25,591 bases of DNA from Thioalkalivibrio sp. (GCA_003563455.1 PWRV01000229.1:1-25591), one strand, 5' to 3'. Shown: positions 16,496 through 23,787, numbered from the stretch's first letter. A program made the numbers and translations. Notes: generated from the letters alone by a model not told the origin.

Positions 16496-16524
16496 CTCCC
16501 TCCCCCGCTTGCGTGGGAGGGGAG
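16496..16524 (+). terminator. Terminator-like hairpin after the lipoprotein gene
   Basis: CTCCC (16496-16500) pairs with GGGAG (16520-16524) and TCCC (16501-16504) with GGGA (16515-16518), leaving a bulged G and a short top stem. AAATTT follows. It lies 31 bases after the stop of the plus-strand lipoprotein gene. Confidence 0.45.
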
Positions 16525-16586
16525 AAATTTGCCAATCGGTCCTACATCGTGGTTTCGGGCCGGTGACCGAAGCAGCCCTGAAACGC

Positions 16587-16616
16587 AGCGGGCCCGGTCC
16601 AGAGACCGGGCCCGCT
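16587..16616 (-). terminator. Terminator hairpin of the sulfur-globule-like gene
   Basis: AGCGGGCCCGGT (16587-16598) and ACCGGGCCCGCT (16605-16616) are perfect 12-bp arms with a six-base loop. On the minus strand it lies 23 bases after the stop codon at 16640 and is followed by GCGTTTC. It could serve both directions, being downstream of the lipoprotein gene too. Confidence 0.7.
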
Positions 16617-16639
16617 GTCTTCACCTCATACTGACGGTC

Positions 16640-17005
16640 TTAGTCGTTCTCTTCCTGCTGCGGTGCCTGGGCTCCCCAGGGACCGCCATAGTAGGGGGCG
16701 CCCCAGCCACGGGGGCCGTGGTAACCACGATAGTACGGATGGTGATAACCGTAGGCATCGCCATAACCGTAGCCGCGGCCCCAGCCACGACCGGTTCCGC
16801 GCATCGAGAAGTCGAAGTCACCGAACATGTCACCGAAACCGAACATGTCACCCCAGCCACGTCCCCAGCCGGGTCCGTAATAACCGGGGCCATAGTAGGG
16901 ACCATAGCCGTATCCCGGGCCGTACCACTGGGCGCTCGACTGCATCGGCACAGCAAAGGCGAGCACGAGGGCGGAAGCTGCAATCATTTTCAAGGACTTG
17001 CGCAT
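16640..17005 (-). CDS. Secreted Gly/Tyr-rich protein, sulfur globule protein-like
   Basis: The 121-residue product has a clear Sec signal peptide (MRKSLKMIAASALVLAF, cleavage after SSA at about 25). The mature part is built from Gly, Tyr, Trp and Pro: repeats of YGPGYGYGPYYGPG near the start, a central MFGFGDMFGDFD block, then RGWGRGYGYGDAYGYHHPYY and an acidic end. Sulfur globule envelope proteins of purple sulfur bacteria (CV1/CV2 type) have just such Gly/Tyr-rich repeats and a signal peptide. I infer a structural coat role, but composition alone cannot prove it; other Gly/Tyr-rich cell-surface proteins are possible. The ATG at 17005 has AGGAG seven bases upstream. A strong terminator follows. 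Confidence 0.65.
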   Translation of the reverse strand: MRKSLKMIAASALVLAFAVPMQSSAQWYGPGYGYGPYYGPGYYGPGWGRGWGDMFGFGDMFGDFDFSMRGTGRGWGRGYGYGDAYGYHHPYYRGYHGPRGWGAPYYGGPWGAQAPQQEEND

Positions 17006-17320
17006 GATTATTCTCCTGTAATATTCGCTCAAAACAGGTTGTTTTCAATGAACTGCATTGCAGGGACGCCTGCGTTGTTTCCCGTTCCCACCGATCAACC
17101 GGGGCGAGGTACCGAATGCAGGGACTCCCCTGACATCGTCGCAAGGTGGATTCGGCCGACCCGAATCCAGGACTATTTTCTATATTAGCGTATCATTATG
17201 TGCAAATGAAGGATAGCCCAGAACCGGCGGTGCGGGCAAGCCCTCTGCTCACAGATTCGTTCCGACGGGGTTGGCACAAACGCTCGCCGGACAACCGGCC
17301 CGCGACCCGGGGTCGAAGGT
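17006..17320 (-). promoter_or_regulatory. Long leader and AT-rich promoter island of the sulfur-globule-like gene
   Basis: No gene is visible. A markedly AT-rich island at about 17171-17212 stands out in this GC-rich window. On the minus strand it contains CATAAT (17200-17195), TAATAT (17187-17182) and TATAGA (17184-17179), but no convincing -35 at 17 bases. Transcription from here would give a leader of about 160-180 bases. The rest, 17213-17320, is the trailer of the rhodanese gene and shows nothing I recognise. Confidence 0.45.
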
Positions 17321-17671
17321 TCAGCCCCGCGCGCAGCGACCGCGGCTCCTCCACCACGCCCGCATTCCGCCGCGGAGCTGCCGGGCATCGTAACCCCGCT
17401 CGCGCAGCTTCCGGACTGCCGGAATGCTCCGATGCGCGGTGAGGCAGATCGCCACCACCGGCCTGCTCCGATCGAGCTCCAGCGAATCCAGTCCCTGCTC
17501 GCTGAAGGCCGTGATAGGCAGATGCCGTGCCCCGGGAATGCGGCTCCGGCGAAACTCGGTACCAGTGCGCACATCAACGACCTGCACTGCGTCCTTCTCG
17601 AGTTCCTTCTGCAGTTCTTCCGCGGAAATCTCGGGCACACGGCCGAATGGCCGCCAGTCTCCTAAACGCAT
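17321..17671 (-). CDS. Rhodanese-like sulfurtransferase, single domain
   Basis: The 116-residue product has the single-domain rhodanese layout: EISAEELQKELEKDAVQVVDVRTGTEFRRSRIPGARHLPI and the active-site loop ICLTAHRS with Cys at about 76 and the basic residue Arg in the CxxxxR position. GGMRAWW closes the domain. It should carry a persulfide on Cys in the cytoplasm; no signal peptide is present. The ATG at 17671 has GGAGG five bases upstream; a TTG nine codons earlier is not favoured. It lies 27 bases downstream of the CDP-alcohol phosphatidyltransferase gene on the same strand, so they likely share a transcript. A sulfur role together with the neighbouring globule-like protein is suggestive only. 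Confidence 0.88.
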   Translation of the reverse strand: MRLGDWRPFGRVPEISAEELQKELEKDAVQVVDVRTGTEFRRSRIPGARHLPITAFSEQGLDSLELDRSRPVVAICLTAHRSIPAVRKLRERGYDARQLRGGMRAWWRSRGRCARG

Positions 17672-17698
17672 GGAAGCCTCCGTTGTCGTCGTGTCCAA

Positions 17699-18529
17699 CT
17701 ATCCGCATGGCCCACTGCGCGCGGCTGAGTCCGATGCCCGGTGCCGGTAGAGCCAGCGGGTATCCACCGCGAAGGAATAGACCAGCAGCGCAAGCGCACC
17801 CAGGGATGCGGCCACCGCGAAGGCGGGCGGCACCGGAGGGGCCAGTGCGATCAGAAGCGCCACCGACTGCACAACGCAAAGCGTCTGCCTCCGGCGGCTG
17901 GGCGGCAACGCCCCCTGCAGCCAGCGCCAATACCAGCCCGCCACGACAAAGCCGTAGCGCATCAGACCGATAAGCAATACCCAGGGCCCGACCTTCCCGG
18001 TTTGCCATACCAGGATCGCGAGCACCAGGATCAGCACCGCATCGAGTTCCATGTCGAAGCGTGCCCCGAAGGCCGTGACCCGGCCGGAGCGGCGCGCCAG
18101 CGCGCCGTCGGCGCCGTCCAGGACCAGGGCGATTACCGCCAGGGCAAAAAGCGCATGGATGACCGCAGCCTCCAGCAGGGAAGGATGCAGGACCCCGGCC
18201 GCAATGGGCACCACCAGCGCCGCGCGCAGGAAGGTCACACGATTGGCCGGTCCGGGACCCCGCGTGCGGAAATGCGCCGGGGCAGTGAACAGCACAAGCA
18301 ATGTCAGCGCGGCGAACAGCAGCAGCGCAGTGGCCAGGTATCCTCCGCTGAGCCCGGTGAACAGCATCAGCGGCAGCGACACCGCGATCACCAGAACCGC
18401 ACCGAGCAGAATTTCGATGCGCCAGGCCTGCGCCTGCCCCGCAACGGCCTCCCGCCAGGTGATCGGCCGGGTGGGCTCGCCGGAATCCCGGTCCTGCGCG
18501 ATCAGGGCGTACTCGGAGGATCGTTCCAT
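17699..18529 (-). CDS. CDP-alcohol phosphatidyltransferase family membrane enzyme
   Basis: The 276-residue protein carries the full family signature at about residues 145-170: DGADGALAR, eight residues, G, three residues, D, three residues, D (the last acids in GARFDMELD). This site binds divalent metal and a CDP-linked lipid and transfers the phosphatidyl-type group to an alcohol. About eight membrane helices are present; two precede the catalytic domain (residues about 45-90), so it is longer than PgsA-type enzymes of about 200 residues. The alcohol acceptor is unknown. The ATG at 18529 was chosen because upstream residues look non-coding; its ribosome site is weak. It is divergent from the MDR-pterin cluster and could supply a lipid anchor to it. 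Confidence 0.85.
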   Translation of the reverse strand: MERSSEYALIAQDRDSGEPTRPITWREAVAGQAQAWRIEILLGAVLVIAVSLPLMLFTGLSGGYLATALLLFAALTLLVLFTAPAHFRTRGPGPANRVTFLRAALVVPIAAGVLHPSLLEAAVIHALFALAVIALVLDGADGALARRSGRVTAFGARFDMELDAVLILVLAILVWQTGKVGPWVLLIGLMRYGFVVAGWYWRWLQGALPPSRRRQTLCVVQSVALLIALAPPVPPAFAVAASLGALALLVYSFAVDTRWLYRHRASDSAARSGPCG

Positions 18530-18691
18530 CTTCTGATTCCGCTTTGTTGGCTTCGCATCGGCGCCGGCACCGGGTGGCCCTGGCAGCAGTCCTGCAACCC
18601 CATCTGACCACGAGCGATGCAATTGGTTGTGGCACGTTCGGGGACCGCATGTTTACCATGCAGCGACACAGCCCAGCGAGAGACCCGCGAT
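18530..18691. promoter_or_regulatory. Divergent control region between the phosphatidyltransferase and MDR genes
   Basis: This 162-base gap must hold the two outward promoters. On the plus strand TTGTGG and a later TTTACC are seen around 18626-18656 but with about 19 bases between, so the match is poor. I find no operator-like palindrome of note. Shared control of the two gene groups is possible from the arrangement only. Confidence 0.3.
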
Positions 18692-19669
18692 ATGGCGACG
18701 GATACCGCGCACGCCTTCTGGATCCTTGAACCCGGAAAGGGTGCGATCCTTAGCGAGACGCTCAACCCGGCGGAAACCGGCGAGGTCACCGTCGAAACGC
18801 TGTACTCGGGGATCAGCCGCGGCACCGAGACCCTGGTGTTCGCCGGCCGCGTGCCCCGGAGCCAGTACCAGGCGATGCGCGCACCGTTTCAGGCGGGCGA
18901 ATTTCCCGGGCCGGTAAAGTACGGCTACATCAGCGTTGGCCGCATCGTCGAGGGGCCCGCGGACCGTCTCGGCGAGACCGTCTTCTGCCTGTACCCGCAC
19001 CAGGACCGGTACCGGGTGCCGGAAGCAGCGGCGATCCCTCTGCCGGCCGGACTCCCGCCCGAACGCGCGGTCCTCGCGGCCAACATGGAGACCGCGGTCA
19101 ATGCCTTCTGGGATGCCGGGCCGCTGGCCGGCGACCGGATCGCGGTGATCGGCGGCGGCGTGCTCGGTCTGTTGACCGCTTGGCTGTGCCGGCAGGTACC
19201 CGGGACCGCAGTGACGCTGGTGGACACCAACCCCGCGCGGGAGGCGGTCGCAGCGGCCCTCGGACTCGAGTTTCAGCCAGACGCGAACGGACTCGAAGAC
19301 AGCGACCTGGTCATCCACGCCAGCGGTCAGCCTGCGGGACTCGCGGACGCCCTGCGCATCGCGGGCAAGGAGAGCACCATCCTCGAACTCAGCTGGTACG
19401 GCGACCGCGTGGTGCCGGCGCCCCTGGGTGAGGATTTCCACGCCCGCAGGCTGGTCCTGCGCAGCAGCCAGGTGGGCAGGATCCCGGTGCACCGGCAGGC
19501 CCGCTGGGACTACCGGCGGCGAACGGAACTCGCGCTTCGGCTCCTGTGCAACGACGTACTCGACATCCTCGTGACCGGGGAAAGTCGTTTCGGTGAACTC
19601 CCAAGGGTACTGGAGTCGCTCACACGTTCACCCGGCACGACTCTGTGTCACCGGATCCGGCACCCTTGA
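18692..19669 (+). CDS. MDR-superfamily dehydrogenase lacking the usual catalytic zinc cysteine
   Basis: The 325-residue protein has a GroES-like N-terminal half and a Rossmann NAD(P) half with GGGVLGLLTAWL (about 150-161) and an acidic VTLVDTN after the second strand. In zinc alcohol dehydrogenases the first catalytic ligand is a Cys in a GxCxTD-like loop; here the loop is YSGISRGTET, with Ser in that place. The structural-zinc cysteine quartet is also absent. The SGxSRGTE form recalls the BchC-like MDR subgroup. The substrate is unknown. It is the first gene of the plus-strand pterin-type cluster; a hairpin at its stop lies before the next gene. The ATG at 18692 has a modest GAGAG upstream. 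Confidence 0.82.
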   Translation: MATDTAHAFWILEPGKGAILSETLNPAETGEVTVETLYSGISRGTETLVFAGRVPRSQYQAMRAPFQAGEFPGPVKYGYISVGRIVEGPADRLGETVFCLYPHQDRYRVPEAAAIPLPAGLPPERAVLAANMETAVNAFWDAGPLAGDRIAVIGGGVLGLLTAWLCRQVPGTAVTLVDTNPAREAVAAALGLEFQPDANGLEDSDLVIHASGQPAGLADALRIAGKESTILELSWYGDRVVPAPLGEDFHARRLVLRSSQVGRIPVHRQARWDYRRRTELALRLLCNDVLDILVTGESRFGELPRVLESLTRSPGTTLCHRIRHP

Positions 19670-19686
19670 GGTGCCGCACCGGATCC
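19653..19686 (+). terminator. Bulged hairpin overlapping the MDR stop codon
   Basis: CGGCACC (19658-19664) pairs with GGTGCCG (19670-19676), with the TGA stop in the loop; GGATC (19653-19657) then pairs with GATCC (19682-19686) past a five-base bulge. No T-run follows, so it may reduce expression or mark mRNA processing between the MDR gene and the pterin-synthase homologue rather than end transcription. Confidence 0.4.
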
Positions 19687-19780
19687 GCCAGGCCGCGGCG
19701 CGCGGTGCCGGAACGAAGGACGCCCGCGAAGGTCATGCATTCTGTCCCCGATTTCTGCAGCTTCCCTTTCAGGAGCCACC

Positions 19781-20179
19781 ATGTACAGTCTCAATGTCCG
19801 CGACCACTTCATGATTGCCCACAGCTTCACCGGGGAGGTATTCGGCCCGGCCCAGCGCCTGCACGGAGCCACCTATGTTGTCGACGCCACCTTCATCCGC
19901 GAAGAGCTCGATGAGGACGGCCTGGTGGTCGATATCGGTCTCGCCAGCCAGCAGCTGGCGGCGATCCTCGCGACAATGAACTACCAGAACCTGGACGATC
20001 ACCCGGAATTCGAGGGCCGCAACACCACGACGGAATTTCTGGCCCGCGAGCTCCACGCGCTGCTCGCCGATGCGATCCAGCGTGGAAAGCTCGGACCATC
20101 GGCATCCGGGCTGTCCGCCCTGCGGGTGACCCTGCACGAGTCTCACGTAGCCTGGGCCGCCTACGAAGGACCCCTTTGA
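19781..20179 (+). CDS. 6-pyruvoyltetrahydropterin synthase/QueD family protein with altered active site
   Basis: The 132-residue protein aligns along its whole length with QueD/PTPS enzymes, which convert dihydroneopterin triphosphate. Comparing with E. coli QueD from memory: zinc His of the AAH motif is kept (AHSF, residue 14) and the first His of LHGH is kept (RLHGA, residue 28), but the second is Ala-30. The catalytic Cys of CxRLHGH is Ala-24, and the Asp-His pair of LDHxYLN is replaced by Asn-Tyr (MNYQNL). The Glu near the end is kept (LHESHVAW). So the fold is clear, while zinc binding and chemistry are probably changed. AGGAG lies five bases before the ATG. Its stop overlaps the next start. 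Confidence 0.85.
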   Translation: MYSLNVRDHFMIAHSFTGEVFGPAQRLHGATYVVDATFIREELDEDGLVVDIGLASQQLAAILATMNYQNLDDHPEFEGRNTTTEFLARELHALLADAIQRGKLGPSASGLSALRVTLHESHVAWAAYEGPL

Positions 20180-21237
20180 CACATCCCGAACTCCACCTGG
20201 TAGTGCCCGGCAGACTCGATCAGCGCACCGGAGGGGACATCTACGACCAACGGATCGTCGCCGGTCTGCGCGACCTGGGAAGGCCCGCAGGGGTCCACTG
20301 CCTTCCGGGCAGCTTTCCCGGTCCCGACGCCCGGGCGGAGGAGGCGCTGGAGGCGACGCTCTCCACTCTCCCCGCCGGCTCGACCGTGGTGATCGACGGA
20401 CTTGCTCTCGGCGGGCTGCCTGCACCGGCCGGCCGTCACCGCGATCGCCTGACGCTGCTCGGGCTGGTCCACCACCCGCTGTGCGAGGAGACCGGCCTGC
20501 CGGAGACGCGCGCGACGGAACTTGAGGCACTGGAGCGCTCCGCCCTGCGCGCGTGTCACGGTCTCATCGCGACCAGCCCCCATACCGCCGAACGTTTGCA
20601 GCAGTGGCTGCAACCGGCGCCGCCGCTGCGGGTCGTGACGCCGGGCATCGACGCCACGGCGGCGAGTGATCCGCCGGGGAGGACGGCGGCACCGTTGCTG
20701 CTCTGTGTCGGGGCGCTGGTGCCGCGCAAGGGACAGGACCTGCTGGTGCATGCGCTGGCGCGGGTGCAGGACCGGACTTGGCAGTGCGTCCTCGCCGGGA
20801 GCGATGTCCGGGATCCGTTGTTCGCCGAACGCGTGCGTACACAGATTGCGCGCCTCGGGCTCGAGGGCGCCGTGGAGATCCGTGGCGAGTGCACCGAACC
20901 GGTACTCGGGGAGCTGTACCGACGCGCCGCGGTCTTCGTGCTGCCCTCCTGGTACGAGGGTTACGGCATGGCCTTCACCGAGGCGATGGCCCACGGCCTG
21001 CCCGTCGTCGCGACGCGCGGGGGTGCCATCCCGTCGACCGTTCCCGCCACCGCGGGCCTCCTGATCACGCCCGGAGACACCGACGCCCTCGCCGAGGCGC
21101 TGGCACGGGTACTGGATGATCCGGAACTGCGCGCCGCGCTCGCCCGCGGTGCCCTGGATCACGCCCGGGCACTGCCGTCCTGGGAAGAGGTCTCCCGGCA
21201 GTTCGCCGCAGTGGTGGCGGAACTGGAGGCACCATGA
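20176..21237 (+). CDS. GT4-family glycosyltransferase
   Basis: The 353-residue protein begins at a TTG that overlaps the preceding stop as TTGA. It has the GT-B layout: an N-terminal acceptor half (LHLVVPGRLDQRTGGDIYDQRI, with a Gly-Gly loop), then VGALVPRKGQDLLVHAL starting the donor half, and the GT4 donor motif EGYGMAFTEAMAHGLPVVAT with the E-x7-E pair. It should move a sugar from a nucleotide donor to an unknown acceptor. No signal peptide or membrane helix is seen, so it is cytoplasmic or peripheral. Its stop overlaps the next start as ATGA, so translation with the methyltransferase is coupled. Confidence 0.9.
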   Translation: MTHPELHLVVPGRLDQRTGGDIYDQRIVAGLRDLGRPAGVHCLPGSFPGPDARAEEALEATLSTLPAGSTVVIDGLALGGLPAPAGRHRDRLTLLGLVHHPLCEETGLPETRATELEALERSALRACHGLIATSPHTAERLQQWLQPAPPLRVVTPGIDATAASDPPGRTAAPLLLCVGALVPRKGQDLLVHALARVQDRTWQCVLAGSDVRDPLFAERVRTQIARLGLEGAVEIRGECTEPVLGELYRRAAVFVLPSWYEGYGMAFTEAMAHGLPVVATRGGAIPSTVPATAGLLITPGDTDALAEALARVLDDPELRAALARGALDHARALPSWEEVSRQFAAVVAELEAP

Positions 21238-22043
21238 ACGAGCGCTTTGCAGCCGACTGGCTGACCCTGCGCGAGCCCGCCGATCACGCCGCGCGGTCGC
21301 TCGCGCTGCTTGAGCGCCTGCGGAAGGAGTGGTGCAGCGCTGACAAGCCGCTGAGGATCGTGGATCTCGGCTCCGGCACCGGATCCAACCTGCGCTACCT
21401 CGCACCGCGGCTGCCGGCGCCGCAGCAATGGACCCTCGTCGATCATGACCCGGAATTGCTGGGTCGTGTCCGGGCTCCGGTCGATGCCCGAACGGCCCGC
21501 CTGCAGACCGAGCAGGCGGACCTCCGGGACTGGGATCTGCCCGCGACAGGAGCCGATCTCGTGACCGCATCGGCCCTGCTCGATCTCGTATCCGCGGACT
21601 GGCTGGACCGACTGGTGCGCGCGTGTGCCCGCGACCACACCGCTGCGCTGCTGGTGCTCAGCTACGATGGCAGTGTCAGCTGGACCGCGCCCGACCCGGA
21701 CGACGAATTTGTGCGAACCGCCGTCAACGTCCACCAGGAGCGCGACAAGGGGCTCGGGGCCGCGCTCGGTCCGCAGGCCACCGAGGAGGCGGCCGAACGG
21801 TTCCGGCAGGTCGGGTACCGCGTCTGGATCGAACCCAGTTCCTGGTACCTCGATGCCGCCTCGCTGCCGCTCGCCCGGCAGCTGATCGCCGGCTGGGGCA
21901 ACGCCGCCGCCGAGGCCTTTCCCGAGCAGACCGGAACCCTCCGGGACTGGGGTGCAAGACGCGTGGAGGATCTCCGCTCCGGTCGCACGGAGCTGCAGGT
22001 GAGTCACCGCGACCTGCTGGCCCTCCCGGATGCACCACGGTGA
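21234..22043 (+). CDS. Class I SAM-dependent methyltransferase
   Basis: The 269-residue protein has motif I RIVDLGSGTGSNLRYLA (about 41-57), an acidic WTLVDHDPELL after the second strand, and a post-I region with LVTASALLDLVSADWLDRL. These define a Rossmann-fold SAM methyltransferase. The remaining C-terminal region (VNVHQERDKGLGAALGPQATEE ... SSWYLDAASLPLARQLIAGWG) appears conserved and likely shapes the substrate site. The substrate is not readable; location between a glycosyltransferase and a membrane protein suggests a glycosylated small molecule. Overlaps with both neighbours are four bases. Confidence 0.87.
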   Translation: MNERFAADWLTLREPADHAARSLALLERLRKEWCSADKPLRIVDLGSGTGSNLRYLAPRLPAPQQWTLVDHDPELLGRVRAPVDARTARLQTEQADLRDWDLPATGADLVTASALLDLVSADWLDRLVRACARDHTAALLVLSYDGSVSWTAPDPDDEFVRTAVNVHQERDKGLGAALGPQATEEAAERFRQVGYRVWIEPSSWYLDAASLPLARQLIAGWGNAAAEAFPEQTGTLRDWGARRVEDLRSGRTELQVSHRDLLALPDAPR

Positions 22044-23008
22044 GCCCGAGGCACAAGGGTTTGATGCAGCTGGGGCTGAGCGCCGGGCTCCTGCTCGTCC
22101 TGTTGCTGTTGGTCGACGCGCGCGAGATCGGCAAACACCTGGCGCAGCTGGACTTGCGCTGGGCACTGCCGGCCGTCGCCGCACTGGTCTTCCAGATCGC
22201 GCTGCTCGCGTGGCGCTGGCGTTTCACCGCGCTGCGACTCGGCATGCGGATGTCCTACCGGCATGCGCTGCGGGAATACTACCTGGGGGTCTTTCTGAAC
22301 CAGCTGCTGCCCGGCGGCATCCTTGGTGACGTGTCGCGGGCCTGGCGGCACGCCCGCCTCACCGCGCGTACCCGCACGGCCGTGCACGCGGTCGTGCTCG
22401 AACGCGCGCTCGTGCAGGCGGTGATGGTGGGCGTCGCGCTGGCATCCCTTGCCGCCATCCCTGCCCTGCGTCCGGCCATGCAGGCCCACTGGATCTGGGC
22501 GGCTGCTGCCGTGGTGGCCGTGCTGCTGTTGGTCTGGGCGCTGCGCGCGCTGCTGCCGGCGATCCGGGCCGCCTTCACCCAGTTCCGGAGCGATGCGCGT
22601 CGTGCCTACCTGCCCGCCTCGGTCCTGCTGGTGCAGCTGATCACCGCGATCCTGGTGACCGCCGCCAATCTCGCCGCCTACGCCGCGACTGCGCGGGCGC
22701 TCGGTGTGACGGTTCCGCTCGGCGTCCTGCTACCGCTGATCGCGCCGATACTGCTGGTGATGATGCTTCCGATCAGCGTCGCCGGCTGGGGCGTGCGCGA
22801 GGGTGCGGCTGCGCTGCTGTGGACCGCCACCGGCCTGGCCGTTGCGGAGGGCGTTGCGGTGGCGGTGGCCTTCGGTCTGCTGTTCCTGGTGGCTGCACTG
22901 CCCGGCGCCTTCGGACTGGCCGGCGGGCAGGCGAGCGGGGCCCGGGCCAAGCCGGATCAGGCATCGAGATCCAGATCGAACAGCACGTCATCGCCGAGCG
23001 AAAACTGA
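22040..23008 (+). CDS. Lysylphosphatidylglycerol synthase/flippase-like transmembrane protein (UPF0104)
   Basis: The GTG at 22040 overlaps the methyltransferase stop as GTGA. The 322-residue product has about eight hydrophobic segments and the hallmarks of the LPG_synthase_TM family (PF03706): DLRWALPAVAALVFQIALLAWRWR, YYLGVFLNQLLPGGILGDVSRAWR and a late LPISVAGWGVREGAA. Members are membrane domains that flip or accept lipids, and some are tied to glycolipid synthesis. No soluble aminoacyl-transfer domain is present. The last 25 residues are Ser/Arg-rich and are encoded antisense to the RibD-type gene, a 52-base 3' overlap. It closes the plus-strand operon. Confidence 0.88.
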   Translation: MSPRHKGLMQLGLSAGLLLVLLLLVDAREIGKHLAQLDLRWALPAVAALVFQIALLAWRWRFTALRLGMRMSYRHALREYYLGVFLNQLLPGGILGDVSRAWRHARLTARTRTAVHAVVLERALVQAVMVGVALASLAAIPALRPAMQAHWIWAAAAVVAVLLLVWALRALLPAIRAAFTQFRSDARRAYLPASVLLVQLITAILVTAANLAAYAATARALGVTVPLGVLLPLIAPILLVMMLPISVAGWGVREGAAALLWTATGLAVAEGVAVAVAFGLLFLVAALPGAFGLAGGQASGARAKPDQASRSRSNSTSSPSEN

Positions 23009-23787
23009 CGGCAGCGGGGCCTGCGCGCCTGATCCAGCCTGTCCACCGGATCGAGGGTCAGCGAGGGCCGCCCCGAGCCCAGCAGCAGCGGCGCGACGGT
23101 CACATGGAGCCGGTGCAGCACGCCGGCATCGAGAAACCGCGAAACCGTGATGCCGCCGCCCTCAACCAGCACCCGTTCCAGTCCCCGCGCGGCCAGCAAC
23201 CGCAGCACGTCCCGGGGTTCGAAACCGCAGCCCGTCGGGCCCACTTCCAGCCGCAACACTTCGACCCCGCCGGGGACCGGCCCCGGATCGGCCTCGGGCG
23301 CAACGATCCAGAACGTTGGCGTCCGGTGGTCATGGAACATGCGCCGATTCGAAGGGACGCGCGCCGACGGGTCCAGCACCACACGGACCGGGTTCCGGCC
23401 GGACACCTCGCGGACCGTGAGCTGTGGATCATCGGCGATCGCAGTCCCGGCGCCGACCACTACCGTATCCACCAGGGCCCGCAGGCGGTGCAGATGCACG
23501 ATGTCCGCAGGTCCGGTGACGAAGTGTGAGTGACCGCTCCGCGTGGCGATCCGCCCGTCGAGCGTCTGCCCGAGTTGCGCAATCACCAGCCCGCCGTCGC
23601 GCAGCAGCGGCAGATAGATCGACTCCAGCTGCGAGCGATCGGCATCCGGGGGCTCAAGGGGCGGGCCAGCGCCGACCGCATGCCGACGGGGCATCCGCAG
23701 CCGCTCGCGCGCTCGCAGGATCCGCTCCCACGCCGCGTCCTCCCCGGTATCCCCGGTATCCCCGGTATCCCCGGTATCCCCGGTCAC
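22957..23787 (-). CDS. Stand-alone RibD reductase-domain protein (ArfC/RIB7-like)
   Basis: Only the RibD C-terminal reductase domain is present: GLVIAQLGQTLDGRIATRSGHS, then DTVVVGAGTAIADDPQLTVR and NPVRVVLDP, and LERVLVEGGGITVSRFL. The deaminase half with its zinc motif is absent, as in archaeal ArfC and yeast Rib7, which reduce the ribosylaminopyrimidine. An N-terminal DAAWERILRAR segment precedes the domain. I placed the start at the GTG at 23787; a GTG at 23868 would overlap the creatininase gene and an ATG at 23694 would shorten the product, so this is the least certain start in the window. Residues 2-14 are TGD repeats coded by a 9-bp tandem repeat. Confidence 0.8.
   Translation of the reverse strand: MTGDTGDTGDTGDTGEDAAWERILRARERLRMPRRHAVGAGPPLEPPDADRSQLESIYLPLLRDGGLVIAQLGQTLDGRIATRSGHSHFVTGPADIVHLHRLRALVDTVVVGAGTAIADDPQLTVREVSGRNPVRVVLDPSARVPSNRRMFHDHRTPTFWIVAPEADPGPVPGGVEVLRLEVGPTGCGFEPRDVLRLLAARGLERVLVEGGGITVSRFLDAGVLHRLHVTVAPLLLGSGRPSLTLDPVDRLDQARRPRCRQFSLGDDVLFDLDLDA
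23741..23784. repeat. 9-bp tandem repeat, five copies, inside a coding region
   Basis: The unit TCCCCGGTA starts at 23741, 23750, 23759, 23768 and 23777; the fifth copy is cut after eight bases. On the minus strand it encodes Thr-Gly-Asp repeats at the N-terminus of the RibD-type protein. As the unit is a multiple of three, gain or loss of copies would keep the frame. Confidence 0.9.

Noticed and set aside
20161..22184. Long minus-strand open frames across the glycosyltransferase and methyltransferase genes
   Set aside because: They are low-complexity Arg/Gly/Pro sequences opposite well-supported genes.
23741..23784. Possible CRISPR-like or phase-variation repeat
   Set aside because: The unit is 9 bp with no spacers, and being a multiple of three it cannot switch the frame; it is a coding tandem repeat.
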